Assembly (NCBI GenBank): GCA_036365515.1
Contig: CM070877.1
Location: forward strand, 83,736,522-83,800,521
DNA: 64,000 bases
DNA from: Torymus aiolomorphi
Taxonomy: Eukaryota; Arthropoda; Insecta; Hymenoptera; Torymidae
Direction of reading: 5' to 3'
Shown here piece after piece: positions 10,612 to 25,440 of this stretch (the first letter of the stretch is position 1; each line of letters begins with the position of its first letter). A program made the translations under genes and the position numbers. A model generated the notes under the pieces. It was not told where the DNA came from. It searched no databases and was given only the letters and a program-made list of their open reading frames with translations.

Positions 10612-10955
10612 CCATAATCTTACATTATGTAGAAAACAGCTTTAAAGATAAAATCACTAAAATACTTCTTTATTTCTTCTATAACTACTTCTCTGCCCTG
10701 GAATATAAAATAGTATTTTTTTTAGCTTAAAATCTTTTATATTTTAAACAAATATTCTGATACCTCAGTTTACGGTCCTTTAGACTTGTAAGTTATATGA
10801 ACGCACGTAGTAACAGCCATAGCTACATCAGTCAGTTACGCATTGTTGCGTGGTCAAACATAATCTTCCTGTAGTGCAACATACTTTTAATAAACTTTTT
10901 TATACATAATTATATACTGAAGTAAATGTAGAGTGTGTTGAGAAAGTTAAAATCT
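10612..10955. repeat. Inverted-repeat arm paired with 15720-15990
   Basis: Blocks such as GAAAACAGCTTTAAAGATAA and GCCCTGGAAT recur in complement at 15920-15990, and sequence around 10760-10850 is mirrored at 15760-15860. With 15720-15990 it encloses the type-B element. No coding content seen. Confidence 0.5.
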
Positions 10956-10959
10956 TTAA

Positions 10960-11340
10960 GGGGGTCGGACACCTTTAGAATGACGAAAAATCAATTTCTT
11001 TTTATTACATATTTTACTAAAAAAACACTTGTAGAATATGTCTCAATTAGTTTTAAAGCATTATCCATTTTTGTTTTAAGAATATACACAAAAAACTAAT
11101 AAAGCTTTTCATTTGTTTTTTGTTCAAATTACATTTTTCCCCTTGTATACATAATTATATAATCATATATTGTTTCTACTAATTTTTTTTTCATTTCACT
11201 GTTCTTAATATATTTAAAATTCTCACTCTAAATATCTGTATATACTTTAAAAGATCCAAAAATAATATTTTAAACATTAATATAAAGATAAAAAACCGCT
11301 GCCAATTCATTGGCACGTAGCTTTCTCAAAATAATTTTTT
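10960..11340. repeat. Terminal repeat of a TTAA element (type B, left)
   Basis: Starts GGGGGTCGGACACC after TTAA at 10956-10959 and is an inverted match of about 31500-31881 (whose right end adjoins TTAA 31882-31885). AT-rich, no ORF. Confidence 0.6.
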
Positions 11341-12171
11341 GATTCCTTTTATTAAATTAAAATTAGAAAAATAAATTTTTCACGAAAAAAATTTGAAAAA
11401 TTTTATAGAAAATATTAACTTGTAATTTTTTCATGGCTATTTATTGAGGTTCCATTTGTAATTTATTTGTTTGTAATTTTAATTCTTATATGAATGGAAA
11501 ACAATCTTCTTCAAGTTCTATTCTTCATCAAATTTTTCTTCTTCAAGTCCACTGGCTTCTCGTCGTACATTGGTTCGAAATAAAAAAAATATTCTAAAGT
11601 TGTTCTTTGATTGTGTTTACAAGAAAAATTATTGTATGGGAGACATAACGCACATGCAACACAGCATGCAATACAGTAAAGCAATTTTATTTTCTATTAT
11701 ATTTCTGTAAAAATTATAATATAATTATATATTATTCCATAAAAAATGTTGTATTCGGATTTTATAAATAAATTTCTTATATAAATATTATTCACATGTT
11801 AGTTCAAAATATTCATTTTATTTAATATTTTGCTATTATTACATTTTGAGTTGATTACAAAAAATTTCATAAGAAAAATTCATATTTTTAAACTATAAAA
11901 TAAATAACAACGAAGGTTTTGGATTCGTCTAGTGTCGTGCTAGAGAGTAAGCTTGTTTCTTTTAATATCCAGAGAATGATTCTACATCTCGTACAAGATC
12001 ATCGTTTTTTAATAACTATGGTTTGACGATTCGATCGACTTCTCTTTACTGAATATTCGTCTTCTTCAGTTACTCACGCATGTCGTCGTCTGTTCGATTG
12101 TTCTTCGAATATGTGTGCGTATTTTAAATGTACTTTAAATGATGTATTTTAAAAAATTTGATAAAGAAAGA
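11341..12171. other. AT-rich intergenic filler, nothing recognised
   Basis: No ORF above about 60 codons, no splice-consistent coding signal and no tandem repeat seen on either strand. Confidence 0.5.
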
Positions 12172-12830
12172 TTTTTTTTCATTTTTCGATTTTTCAAGTT
12201 TTACATTTTTGTTAATAATAAAAAACCGTGATAACTAAAAAATTTTTCTTTTTAGAAAATATAAATATTTTAATTCTCTTTCAAATGCTACCCATCCCAT
12301 TCAGATACACACAGCCATCCTCAAGAAATACATTTTAAAAATGTCTAGAAAAATTTTAACCTCAAATATCTCTGAAATTTATGAACCAATCATTTTGCCA
12401 AAAGAACTCATCCGAGAACTATCAATAATATACCTCTACAATGAATTTTCAAGCGAATAAGACAATTTTACTCTTGTAATAGTTGAACATATAAAACTCA
12501 TTTTTTTTCATTTTTCAATTTTTACGTTTTTGTTAATAACAAAAGAACCGTGATAGCTAGAGAATTAATTTTTTTAGAAAATATAGGTAATTTAATTCTC
12601 TTTTGAATGCCACCCACCCCATTTAGATACATAGAGCCGTTCTCGAGAAATTACGATTTAAAAAAAAAATTGAAAAAAAATTTAACCTCAAATATCTCCG
12701 AAATTTATGGATCAATCCTTTTGCCCAAAGAACTCACTCGATTGGTATACAAAATCTACCCCTACAAAGAATTTCAAAGTGATTAAGCCAATTTTACAAT
12801 AGTTATTGAACGACAAAAAAAATCACTTTT
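12172..12830. repeat. Two diverged tandem copies of a ~328-bp AT-rich unit
   Basis: Unit 1 (about 12172-12499) and unit 2 (about 12500-12830) share, in order, TTTTTTTTCATTTTTC, AACCGTGATA, TTTAATTCTCTTT, CCACCC/CTACCC, CTCAAATATCTC and AGAACTCA blocks. Not coding. The flank 12831-13279 is AT-rich with nothing recognised. Confidence 0.65.
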
Positions 12831-13283
12831 TTTTATAAATTATTTTTTTTCTCAAAAAATAATGAATAAAAAAACCTAAAAATTTAGTAAGTTATAGTAC
12901 TTAATATCCTTTATAACCAAAAAAATATTCATGTTAATATCTTTTTTTAATTTCGAAATATAACCTATTTACAAAAAATTACGTTTTCATCAATAACTTA
13001 TGACGAAATATAGCTACCGGCTTTTTTTTTTTTTAAATTGTAGATAACTTTATCCTACATACAGAGAATTCATGATATATAAACAATATTTGTTCTAAAT
13101 ATTAAAAAAATCGAAAATAAAAATTTTGAAAATTAAAAAATGGCCATAAAAAAAAAATTAAATTTTACAAAAATAGAATATTGACCCCATTTGTGGAAGC
13201 AAAATCTAAAAAAATGATCACTCTCCCGTTAAAATCGGTCGAATAGATCATGAGATATCAGCGTATAATACGGACATGCATAC

Positions 13284-14682
13284 TGTCACGGCCTGCCGTA
13301 CCGACGTCGAGTATAAGCCGTAGTTGAAGTAAGTCATGCGCGCGAACGCGAGATGGCGCGTTGATGCAGAATCTGAGCTGCATCGACGTGATGACTAGCG
13401 GACCGCGGCTTATAGTACGCTACGGTATTCTGCAACCGCTTTTCTTTTCGCTCCACTTCGTTTCGCCCGTTATTAAAAGAAGACTCGTCTGTTCTTTTGA
13501 AGAGAAGTACCGTGTCAGAGCGCGAATCACGAGAGTTTTGCTCGTGATATACAAAAATGGTGTATTGAAGTACTTCTGCGGTTTTCGCGCGTTAAAGTGC
13601 AAAGTTCAAGTGCGACATGCTAGTGTCACCTGCCGCACTCAAACTACTTAGTGTCTGGAGGAAGTAATAGCACTTTTCGTGTCCGTTCCACCGCAGCATC
13701 GAGGCCTTTATATTACTCAAGAAGTAAGACCAGACACGTCCGAGACCGATCAACTACTTGAGCCGTTGCTAAATTGGGTAAAAGGTAAGCGTGCACGCAT
13801 TCTTCCGCGCCGCGTATTAGCTCCGCGTAAGCGCTTGTCCAGGCTCGTCGTGCCTGGACATCAGCTCCGAGTAGGCGCTCTCGTGCGGTGAGAGCAAGTG
13901 CGAGGAGAGAGTGTAGGCATCGGGCTCGCACTTCATCAAGGTTAAACGCGAGGTTAAACCACCGGCTTTTTCAAAGCCGGCGAGTGCGCACAATAGGTGC
14001 GCCCACGTGTAAACCCGCCGTCTACCCTCTCTCTCACACTTATACGTGTGTGCGTCGCGCGGCGATCGCGACTGCCCTCACACTTCGTCGCTTTACTCGG
14101 TGAGCGCGCGCGTAGAGTACCGCACACGTGAGGCGTATTATACCTCACGGGCGCGGCGTAAATTACCACGAGCGTGACGTCAGTCTCCGAGGCAGCTGAC
14201 GTCAGAGATAACGTGCTGGCGCACCGTTAGGTAGGGAAATTAACCTATTTCAACGCGACACTTCCACTGTGTAAATTATTAATTATTCATTCAACTCATT
14301 TAACCTTTTATTTAATAAACCATAGTCTTTTGTTATTAACTTTAACCACTCGAGTTATCATTTCGCGACCTTAGTCATTCCCCGCTCCCCGACGCCTCCG
14401 CGGTCGTTATGTAAGAGAATACGTTTCGTTACATCTGAGCAGCCGGCACACGAACCAGTGACCAGGAGAGGAGTTCGAGTCACTGGTGAGAAATAAAGCG
14501 CGAGTCTTTGACTTGCGTGTTGCACGGTAAGTAACCAGATTAGGTTAACATTGCACGACGTTGTAGCGCCTGTTGCCTAATCTGGCTATTATATGTCCGG
14601 GAGTTGAACCGAGAGATATGGATTTGAACCGCTAAGGTACACAGGTGAAACGTGCCTTAGCCCGAAAATCCACCCCGTGACA
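13284..14682. mobile_element. Solo LTR (1399 bp) with 4-bp target duplication
   Basis: Begins TGTCACGG and ends CCGTGACA, and is flanked by ATAC on both sides (13280-13283 and 14683-14686). The GC-rich, CpG-rich composition contrasts sharply with the AT-rich surroundings. It contains AATAAA near 14492. No internal coding sequence or second LTR is present, so it most likely arose by LTR-LTR recombination of a gypsy-type element with long LTRs. Short ORFs inside occur on both strands in overlapping frames and are not convincing genes. Confidence 0.75.

Positions 14683-14684
<2 letters not shown>

Positions 14685-14720
<36 letters not shown>
14685..14720. repeat. (AC)n microsatellite, ~36 bp
   Basis: A pure AC run directly after the solo LTR; the target duplication ATAC merges into it. 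Confidence 0.9.
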
Positions 14721-14722
<2 letters not shown>

Positions 14723-14899
14723 CCATACGGACATTTTCTAAAAATAGTATATTTCGATTCCAAATTTGCTAAATAACATTTCTAACACATTATCACATAA
14801 ACTTTTTTTTTACTATCACAAAGCTTCCTCTAGGAGGAAGCAAAATAAATAATATAATTTATGGACGGTACTTTTGACAAAAATAAAAATTTGATTATA

Positions 14900-15650
14900 A
14901 ACTTATATAGCAGTTAAGTTGGCACCGTAACAAATTGACTTATCAACGACAGCCCCTCACAGGCTCACCACAGCTCACGCTTTTATTGTAACACAGCTGA
15001 TTTTAACCTATGTAAAAGTCTGCAAGCAATGTAAACATGCACAGCTGTCATTTCATATAAACACTGTGATATCAGCATCAGCACCTTTTCTATACAAAGT
15101 GTTGTTCTTAATTTTCATTGTTTCCAACCGATTTAGGAGTAAACATTTAGTGTATAATAATAATAGGTGTGACAATTGAATTAAAGTTTTAGAAATAGCT
15201 TTTAGTACTTGAACTATTATTCGAAACTTTATACTTAAAATAATCGGGATTGATACTAAAGAAAAATTAAGTATATACTGACTATTACAAAAAACATTTA
15301 GTGTACAGATTTAAATCAACTTTTAAAGGAAGCGAAAGACATCCTATTGTGCAGAAAAACACTATGGAACCTTCGCTTCTGTCAGAAAGCTACCATTATC
15401 AACCATCGCCTAAATCTCACTATGATATAATTGATATTTTATTTTCTGAAGTAAAAACAGTTATGCACTGCAATAAATATGTATGAGTCGTATTCTCTAT
15501 ATTAAGTAATAATATTATATGTGAAAAAGAATAATGAAGGACAAGTAAAGAAGTTCACCTTATCAGACATTAAAAGATCAATATAGGAGTGTTGCTGCTA
15601 TAAACATTTTTTTTCAAACATATGGCTATTGCGATACTGGCTTCATAACA
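14900..15650. repeat. Inner part of type-B element, left arm
   Basis: An inverted match, with small indels, of about 30690-31460. Shared blocks include TGACAGCTGT-type sequence near 15045, CTACCATTATCAACC at 15390, and CAATATAGGAGTGTTGCTGC at 15580. Short ORFs here, such as 15301-15486, are not conserved as frames between the arms, so I do not call a gene. Confidence 0.65.
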
Positions 15651-15659
15651 TGCATAAAG

Positions 15660-16420
15660 GATTTTGGATTTCTCAACACATTCTTTATTAACCTCAGTAT
15701 CTAATACATGTGATAAAGATTATTAGAAATATATGGATTTAAAAGCACCAAAGGATCTACATGTTAAACCACTTAACAAACTTGACTGACTGTTGTGGAT
15801 ATGACTGTTGCGTGTGCTCATAGCTTACAAATCTGATAGATCGTATACTGAGGTACTAGAATATTTATTCTAAATGTAAAATATTTTGAGCTAAAAACAA
15901 TACTTTTTTGAATTTCAGGGCAGAGATGGAGTTAAGAAATAAAGAAGAAGAAATAAAGAAGTATTTTATTAATTTTATCTTTAAAGCTGTTTTCTACTTA
16001 AATTTAAGTGAAATTCAGATTTTTTAGCAATCTTTGACCGTAAAAAATGATTTAATCAAATAAATTGGATACATGCAAATCTTCAGTCAATAGACACATA
16101 AAATACTAAAATTTTAGGACCTCTCCCACTAAAATATATATAGTTCCTGAATCTGGAGTCGATGGCAGAGCAAAAATTTTGAAATCGCCATATATTTGGT
16201 TAAAATCGATCAAAATTTTTTTATGTGAATGAACTTTAGGTAGCTCATCCTGAACGAAATTTTCAAAATCGCCATTTCAGCTCAAAACTGAATTAACTGT
16301 TAAATAATGTTATAAAAGTGATAAATAAAACCTAAAAAGGTATCCCAAAGGTAACTACCCCCAAAACGACGCTTAAATCTACCCCCTAACAGATATATCA
16401 GACAGAAAAAAAATTATTTC
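15660..16420. repeat. Composite of inverted-repeat arms up to the satellite array
   Basis: 15720-15990 mirrors 10612-10950, 16025-16170 is another copy of the 10263-10611 foldback arm, and 16190-16420 is the remainder of type A, mirrored at 30345-30540 (TAACTACCCCCAAAACGACG block). No coding content. Confidence 0.55.
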
Positions 16421-19400
16421 TTAAATCATTATCAAATGAGGAAAAATTTTGCAGTGGAAAAAAGTTCCGGGGCACGTTGTGGGACTAAAAAAATTGGCGA
16501 TGTCAAAACCCGTCCGGAACCTTCCCAAATAGGGGATGAAGGGGATGCGAGAACGAAAAAAAAATCTGACGATCGCGCGTAACAAAAGAGGAAAAATTTT
16601 GCAGTGGAAAAAAGTTCGGAGGCGCGTTGTGGGATTACAACAAAATTGGCTATGACAAAACCAGTCCGGAACATTCCCAAATAGGGGACGAAGGGGGTTC
16701 GAGAACGAAAAAAAAAAATCTGACGATCGCGCGTAAAAAAAGAGGAAAAATGTTGCAGTGGAAATAAGTTGGGGGGCACATTGTGGGACTACAAAAAAAT
16801 TGGCGATTTGAAAACCCGTCCGGAACCTTCCCAAATAGAGAATGAAGGGGGTGCGAGAACGAAAAAAAAAATCTTACGATTGCGCGTATCAAATGAGGAA
16901 AAATTTTGCAGTAGAAATAAGTTCGGGGGCACGTCCTGGGACTACAAAAAAATGGGCGATGTCAAAACCAGTCCGGAACATTCCCAAATAGGGAACGAAG
17001 GGGGTTTGAGAACGAAAAAAAAAAATCTGACGATCGCGCGTAACAAAAGAGGAAAAATGTTGCAGTGGAAATAAGTTGGGGGGCACATTGTGGGACTACA
17101 AAAAAATTGGCGATTTGAAAACCCGTCCGGAACCTTCCCAAATAGAGAATGAAGGGGGTGCGAGAAGGAAAAAAAAATCAGACGATCGCGCGTAACAAAA
17201 GAGGAAAAATTTTTCAATGGAAATAAGTTCGGGGGCACGTTGTGAGACCAAAAAAAATTAAGGACGTGAAAACCCATCCGGAACCTTCCCAAATAGGGGA
17301 TGAAGCGGGTGCGAGAACAAAAAAAAAAATCTGACGATCGCACGTAACAAAAGAGGAAAAATTTTGCAGTGGAAATAAGTTCGGGGGCACATTGTGGGAC
17401 AACAAAAGATTTGGCGATTTCAAAACTCCTCTGGAACCTTGCCAAATAGGAAATGAAAGGGGTGCGAGAACGAGAAAAAAATCTGACGATCGCGCGTAAC
17501 AAAAGAGGAAAAATTTTGCAGTGGAAATAGGTTCGGGGGCACGTTGCGTGACTACAAAAAAATTGGCGATGTCAAAACCCGTCCGGAACCTTCCCAAATA
17601 GGGGTTGAAGGGGGTGCGAGAACGAGAAAAAAAATCTGACGATCGCGCGTAAGAAAAGAGGAAAAATTTTGCAGTGAAAATAGGTTCGGGGGCACGTTGT
17701 GGGACTACAAAAAAATTTTCGATGTCAAAACCCGTTCGGAACCTTCCCAAATAGGGGAGGAAGGGGGTGCGAGAACGAAAAAAAAATCTAACGATCGCGC
17801 GTATCAAATGACGAAAAATTTTGCATTGGAAATAAGTTCGGGGGCACGTTGTGGGACTACAAAAAAATTGGCGATGTCAAAACCCGTCCGGAAAATTGCC
17901 AAATAGGGGATGAAGCGGGTGCGAGAACGAAAAAAAAAATCTGACGATCGCACGTAACAAAAGAGGAAAAATTTTGCAGTGGAAATAAGTTCGGGGGCAC
18001 ATTGTGAGACTACAAAAAAATTGGCGATTTCAAAACCCGTCCGGAACCTTGCCAAATAGGGAATGAAGGGGGTGCGAGAACGAGAACAAAAAAATGACGA
18101 TGGCGCGTAACAAGAGAGGAAAAATTTTGCAGTGGAAATAAGTTCGGGGGCACGTTGTTAGACCACAACAAAATTGGCGATGTGAAAACCCATCCGGAAC
18201 TTTCCCAAATAGGGGATGAAGGGGGTGCGGGAACGAAAAAAAAAATCTGACGACCGCGCGTAACAAAAGAGGAAAAATTTTGTAGTGGAAACAAGTTCGA
18301 TGGCGCGTTGTGGGACTACAAAAAATTGGCGATGTCAAAACCCGTCCGGAACAATCCCAAATATCGGATAAAGAGGATGCGAGAACGAAAAAAAAATCTA
18401 ACGACCGCGCGTATGAAATAAGGAAAAATTTTGTTGTGGAAATAAGTTCGGGGGCACGTTGTAGAACTACAAAAAAATTGGCGATGTCAAAGCCGGTCCG
18501 GAACATTCCCAAATAGGGGATGAAGCGGGTGCGAAAACGAAAAAAAAAGTCTGACGACGCACGTAACAAGAGAGGAAAAATTTTGAAGTGGAAATAAGTT
18601 CGTGGGCGCGTTGTGGGACTACAAAAGAATTGATCATGTCAAAACCCGTCAGGAACATTCCCAAATAGGGGATGAAGGTGGTGCGAGAACGAGAACAAAA
18701 ATCTGACGATCGCGCGTAACATAAGAGGAAAAATTTGGCAGTGGAAATAGGTTCGGGGGCACGTTGTGGGACTACAAAAAAATTGGCGATGTCAAAACCC
18801 GTCCGGAACCTTCCTAAATAGGGGATGAAGTGGGTGCGAGACGAAAAAAAAATTCTGAAGATTGCGCGTAACAAGAGAGGAAAAATTTTGCAGTGGAAAT
18901 AAGTTCGGCGGCGCATTGTGGGACTACAAAAAAATTGGCGATGTCAAAACCCGTCCGGAACATTCCCAAATAGGGGATGAGGCGGGTGTGAGAACGAAAA
19001 AAAAAATCTGAGGATCTCGCTTAACAAAAGAGGAAAAATTTTGCAGTGGAAATAAGAGCGGGGCACAATGTGGGAATACAAAAAAATTTGCGATATCAAA
19101 ACCTGTCCGGAACCATCCCAAATAGAGAATGAAGGGGGGCAACAACGAAAAATAAAATCTGACGATCAAGCGTAACGAAAGAGGAAAAATTTTTCAGTGG
19201 ATATAAGTTCGGGGGCACATTGTGCGACCACAAAAAAATTGGCGATGTCAAATCCCATCCGGAACCATCCCAAATAGGGGATAAATGGGGTTCGGTTACG
19301 AAAAAAAAAAATCTGACGATCACGCGTTACAAAAGAGGAAAAATTTTGCAGTGGAAATAAGTCGGGGGCGCGTTGTGGGACAACAAAAAAATTGGCGATG

Positions 19401-22400
19401 TCAAAACCCGTCCGCAACATTCCCAAATAGGGGATGAATCGGGAGAACGAAAAAAAAAATCCGAAGATCTCGCGTAACAAAAGAGGAAAAATTTTTCAGT
19501 GGAAATAAGTTCGGGGGCACGCTGTGGGACCACAAAAAAATTGGCGATGTTAAAACCCGTCCGGAATATTCCCAAATAGGGGATAAAGTGGATGCGACAA
19601 CGAAAAAAAAATCAGACGACTGCGCGTAACAAAAGAGGAAAAATTTCTCAGTGGAAATAATTTCGGGGATGTGAAAACCGATGCGGAACCTTCGCAAATA
19701 GGGGTTGAAGGGGGTGCGAGAACGAAAAAAAAAATCTGAACTGCGCGCGTAACAAGAGAGGAAAAATTTTGTAGTGCAAATAAGTTCGAGGGCGCGTTGT
19801 GGGACTACAAAAAAATTGGCGATGTCAGAACCCGTCCGGAACATTCCCAAATAGGGGATGAAGAGGGTGCGAGAACGAAAAAAAAATCTAACGATCGCGC
19901 GTAGGAAATGAGGATAAATTTTGCAGTGGAAATAAGTTCAGGGGCACGTTGTGGGACTACAGAAAAATTGGTAATGTCAAAACCGGTCCGGAACATTCCC
20001 AAATAGGGGATGAAACGTGTGCGAGAACGAAAGACAATCTGATTATCTCGGATATGACATGAGGAAAAATTTTGCAGTTTTAGTAAGTTCAGGGGCACGG
20101 TGTGGAGCTACAAAAAAATTGCCGATGTGGAAACCCGTTCGGAACCTTGCCAAATAGCGGATGAAGTGGGTGCGAGAACGAAAAAAAAAGTCTGACGATC
20201 GCACGTAACAAAAAAGGAAAAACTTTGCAGACAAAATAAGTTCGAGGGCACGTTGTGGGGCCACAAAAAAATTGCCGATGTGGAAACCCGTTCGGAACCT
20301 TGCCAAATAGCGGATGAAGTGGGTGCGAGAACGAAAAAAAAAGTCTGACGATCGCACGTAACAAAAAAGGAAAAACTTTGCAGACAAAATAAGTTCGAGG
20401 GCACGTTGTGGGGCCACAAAAAAATTGGCGATGTCAAAACCCGTCCGTAACATTCCCAAATAGGGGATGAAGGGGGTGCGAGAACGAAAAAAAAAACTGA
20501 CGATCGCGCGTAACAAAAGAAGAAAAATTTTTCAGTGGAAATAAGTTCGGGGGCAGGCTGTGGGACCACAAAAAATTGGCGATGTTAAAACCCGTCCGGA
20601 ACATTCCCATATAGGGGATGAACGGGATGCGAGAACGAAGAGAAAATCAGACGATTGCGCGTAACAAAAGAGGAAAAAGTTTCCAGAGGAAATAAGTTCA
20701 GGGGCACGTTGCGGGACGAAAAAAAAATTGGCAATGTGAAAACCGATCCGGAACCTTCTCAAATAGGGGATGAAGGGGTTGCGAGAACGAAAAAAAAAAT
20801 CTGACGATCGCGCGTAACAAAGGAGGAAAAATTTTGTAGTGGAAATAAGTTCGGGGGCGCGTTGTGGGACTACAAAAAAATTGAAGATATCAAAACCTGT
20901 TCGGAACCTTCCCAAATAGAGAATGAGTGGGGGGCAAGAACGAAAAAAAAATCTTGAGATCGCGCGTAGCAAAAGAAGAAAAATTTTGGCAGTGGAAATA
21001 AGTTCGATGGCACGTTGTGGGACTACAACAAAATTGGCGATGTCAAAACCCGTCCGGAACATTGCCAAATAGGGGCTGAAGCGGGTTCGAGAACGAAAAA
21101 AAAATCTGACAATCGCGCGTATCAAATGAGAAAAAATTTTGCAGTGGAAATAGTTCGGGGGCACGTTGTGGGTCCACAAAAAAATTGGCAATTTCAAAAG
21201 CCGTTCGGAACCTTCCCAAATAGGGGATGAAGCGTGTGCGAGAACGAAGAAAAATCTGATTATCGCGGATATGACATGAGGAAAAATTTTGCAGTTTAAA
21301 TAAGTTCAGGAGCACGGTGTGGACCTACAAAAAAATTACCGATGTGAAAACCCGTCCGAAACCTTGCCAAATAGCGGATGAAAGGGGTGCGAGAACGAAA
21401 AAAAAGTCTGACGATCCCACGTAACAAAAGAGGAAAAATTTTGCCGAGGAAATAAGTTAGGGGGTATGTTGTGAGACCACAAAAAAATTGGCGATGTGAA
21501 AACCCATCCGGAACCTTCTCAAATAGGGGATGAAGGGGGTGCGAGAACGAAAAAAAAAATCTGACGATTGCGCGTAACAGAAGAGGAAAAATTTTACAGT
21601 GAAAATAAGTTCGGGGGCACGGTGTCGACCTACAAAAAAATTGCCGATGTGAAAACCCGTCCGAGACCTTGCCAAATAGCGGATGAAGGGGGTGCGAGTA
21701 CGAAAAAAAAAGTCTGACGATCGCACGTAACAAAAGAGGAAAAATGTTGCAGAGGAAATAAGTTCGCGGGCACGTTGTGGGACCACAAAAAAAATTGGCC
21801 ATATCAAAACCCGTCCGGAACATTCCCAAAGAGGGGATGAAGGGGGTGCGAGAACGAAAAAAAAAGTCTGACGATCGCGCGTAACAAAAGAGGATAAATT
21901 TTGCAGTGGAAATAAGTTCGGGGGCACGTTGTGGGACCACAAAGAAATTGGCAATGTCAAAACCCATCCGGAACATTCCCAAATATGGGATGAAGGGGGT
22001 GCAAGAACGAAGAAAAAAATCTGACAATCGCGCGTATCAAATGAGGAAAAATTTTACAGTGGAATTAAGTTCGGCCGTACGTTGTGGGACTACAAAAAAA
22101 TTGGCCATGTCAAAACCCGTCCGGAACCTTCCCAATTGAGGGATGAAGGCGGTGCGAGAACGAAAAAAAAAAATCTGACGATCGCGCGTAACAAAGGAGG
22201 AAAAATTTTTCAGTGGAAATAAGTTCGGGAGCACGTTGTGGGACCACAAAAAAATTGGCGATGTCTAACCCGTCCGGAACCTACCCAAATAGGGGATGAA
22301 GTGCATTCTGAATGAAAAAAAAAATCTGAGGATAGCGCGTAACAAAAGAGGAAAATTTTTGCAGTGGAAATAAGTTCGAGGGCACATTGTGGGACTACAA

Positions 22401-22440
22401 AAAAATTGGCGATTTCAAAACCCGTCCGGAACCTTTCCAA
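16421..22440. repeat. Satellite array, ~153-bp unit, ~39 copies
   Basis: Every unit contains, in order, GAGGAAAAATTTTGCAGTGG, AAATAAGTTCGGGGGCACG, TTGTGGGACTAC, AAAATTGGCGATGTCAAAAC, CCGTCCGGAACCTTCCC and AAATAGGGGATGAAGGGGG, then GCGAGAACG, an A-run and CTGACGATCGCGCGT. Spacing checked at 18661, 18814 and 18966 gives 152-153 bp. Units differ by scattered substitutions; one 160-bp unit near 20090-20410 is duplicated almost perfectly. The same satellite lies in opposite orientation at 28620-30345. Because 153 is divisible by three, long minus-strand open frames arise in more than one frame; they are by-products. Confidence 0.9.
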
Positions 22441-22535
22441 ATGCATGTGCAAAGCTCAATTTAGCGTATGCTTTTTTATTCGAGCGTGCGCAAAGCGGAC
22501 ACTTTGCGCACGGAGTGTGAAAACATATGTTTTAA
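22441..22535. repeat. Inverted flank of the nested TTAA element
   Basis: Mirrored at 28192-28280 (GCACGGAGTGTGAAAACAT against its complement). It contains GCGCAC-rich short palindromes and no ORF. Confidence 0.6.
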
Positions 22536-22784
22536 GTTGGTTCTTCCGCGACTTTCTAGTCAAAACAGTACTAAATGAATTGGTTACCTAAAATTCAATA
22601 AAACCATACTTATATTGTGATTTCTTTGTATGATAGAGGTAGTCAACATATTATAAATAACGTTTATTTAAATCGACTAAGATATCCTTATTCATAAAAT
22701 ACAAATATTCTAGAAACTATATATTGTAACTACAAACATTTCTTGATAAATTCACTGGAATTTTTTTTGTTTCTCAACCGATTT

Positions 22785-24340
22785 TTGTTTTGAAGGTCTT
22801 ATTTTATTTCTTAATTAATCGCATGGGATTTTCATTCAAAATTATTCAGATCCCAGAAAGTTATAGCCAATTTAAAAAATAAATTTTTTAACCCCGTGCA
22901 TGAATTTATGAACAATTAGCTGTAACATTCTGAGTTTTTAATAATTTTGAATTTTTTCTTCTGGCAAGTTTGGCATATAGCACAGTCGCTACCTGTGCAG
23001 ATCACTGCGAGGTCAAGCAGAAATAGGTGCGGCCACTGCCTAGATTGCTGATGGCGTTTTTTCTCTCCGAATGACCTGTGTGACCTGCTATATGTTGAAC
23101 AATTGTCTTTTGGCAATTAAGCGGGAGATGCGGATAAATATAGTTTCGGTGTCTAAGCCTACGGAATGTGACCTAGAAGTCCAAACTACATTATTTCAAT
23201 ATATCATTATATCATCTATTCACAGCGGGTTTTTTTCCTAATTAGGATTCATCCTACGAGGTTTTCCGATAGATTGTATCCACTCTGTACAGCCATAACC
23301 CTTGACGAATGCGGGATGGTCGAGGCAGGAAAAAGTACGACACTGAAATTAGCAGCTAAGACTTGGCAGCTGCCTGGGACAAATATGGCATAGGTGGGCG
23401 CCCCGAATCAAATTTTTTCAATTATTGTAATGGTTGACATATTAATAAACAAAATTAATCTAGAAAGTAACAAAAAATTGGTTTCGGAAGCCCCTAAAGC
23501 ATGTTTATTACTAGTGACTGCCAAGTCTGAGCGGCAAACTTCAGTGTCGTGAAAAAAGTTTATAAGAGATTTACAGGAATAATGCATAGGTTATGTATAA
23601 TAGTAGGAAAAGGATCAATAGAAGTATGGAAGGATACACACTATAAGACTAATTATTAGGCTGCGTGGAAACCACAATTTCGTTTTTTTTTTCATTGTTA
23701 TTTATTTAACTTATTACAATCTACATTGTGTCTACATTTCAAGAGATTACCATTTCTTCGTCAGAAAGATTATTTTATAAAAAATGAGCTTTTGTTCTCA
23801 ATAAAATTGTAACAAAAATTTCAAAAATGACTATAGAGTTCATAGTGAAAATTAATACAATCTAAATATGGCATTTTTTCTCAGTGTACTACAAAGTTTT
23901 GAATTATGACATATTCTAACTAAAAATATAAGTAGTACTAACGTCTTGTTTTGATTACAGCTAAATGTGTAACCTCCAAATTTGTGTACTGTACGATTTT
24001 TCAATAAACTGGAGAAGCCTGGAGATGCTCACACAAACTATTCTTATGAGGACATAAGAATAGTCTTATGTCCTCATAAGACTACTGTCGTTTTCGGGGA
24101 ATCGCCGGAGGGATGGTTTTTTGGAAATTGGAGTAACGGATTAAATGTGGTTTTGGCTGTTAATTCGGATGCACGCGTGAATGGAGGGGTTGTTTTTGAG
24201 AGAAATGGACATTTTGAAATCCATGACCTTTTTTTCCCCTTCCATAAAAAACATTCGATACTTATGGAAAGTTTATCAGCAAAAACTAGGTATATAAGAA
24301 AAGTGAAAATTTTTGAGATTTTCAACAAATACTGTTTATG
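22785..24340. repeat. Left arm of the nested element
   Basis: An inverted match of about 26500-27960: GTTTCTCAACCGATTTTTGT at 22770, GACCTGTGTGACCTGC at 23070 and CGCCGGAGGGATGG at 24105 all recur in complement. The 119-codon open frame at 23982-24341 reads across the arm; its mirror copy at 26500-26780 does not keep the same frame open, so it is not called. Confidence 0.65.
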
Positions 24341-24560
24341 ATTTTTGTATTGATAGTTAAATAATTACGCGATAAAGCTAAATTTTTCGAAAGAAACTTG
24401 CGCTTTGAGAAACCCAATATTAATGGTTGATTTTTCACGGCGATAACAATAAATTAAAGTAATCTATATTATCGAAACAGCAAAAGCTTAGTTTAAAAAT
24501 ACTCTAATATGTATTTTAATTTTGGAAAATAATTTCCATAGGATACATTTACGTAAATTC

Positions 24561-25440
<880 letters not shown>

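Noticed and set aside
13361..14169. Short ORFs in the GC-rich 13.3-14.7 kb region as a gene
   Set aside because: They lie within a solo LTR with clear ends and target duplication, and overlap on both strands.
16421..22440. Many long minus-strand open frames (up to ~243 codons) repeating an RSRTPFIPYLG-type motif
   Set aside because: They arise because the satellite unit is 153 bp (divisible by three) and poor in stops; overlapping frames are open in more than one phase and units shift frame freely, so there is no coding constraint.
23982..24341. 119-codon ORF as a nested-element gene
   Set aside because: It runs through an inverted-repeat arm whose mirror copy does not keep the frame open.
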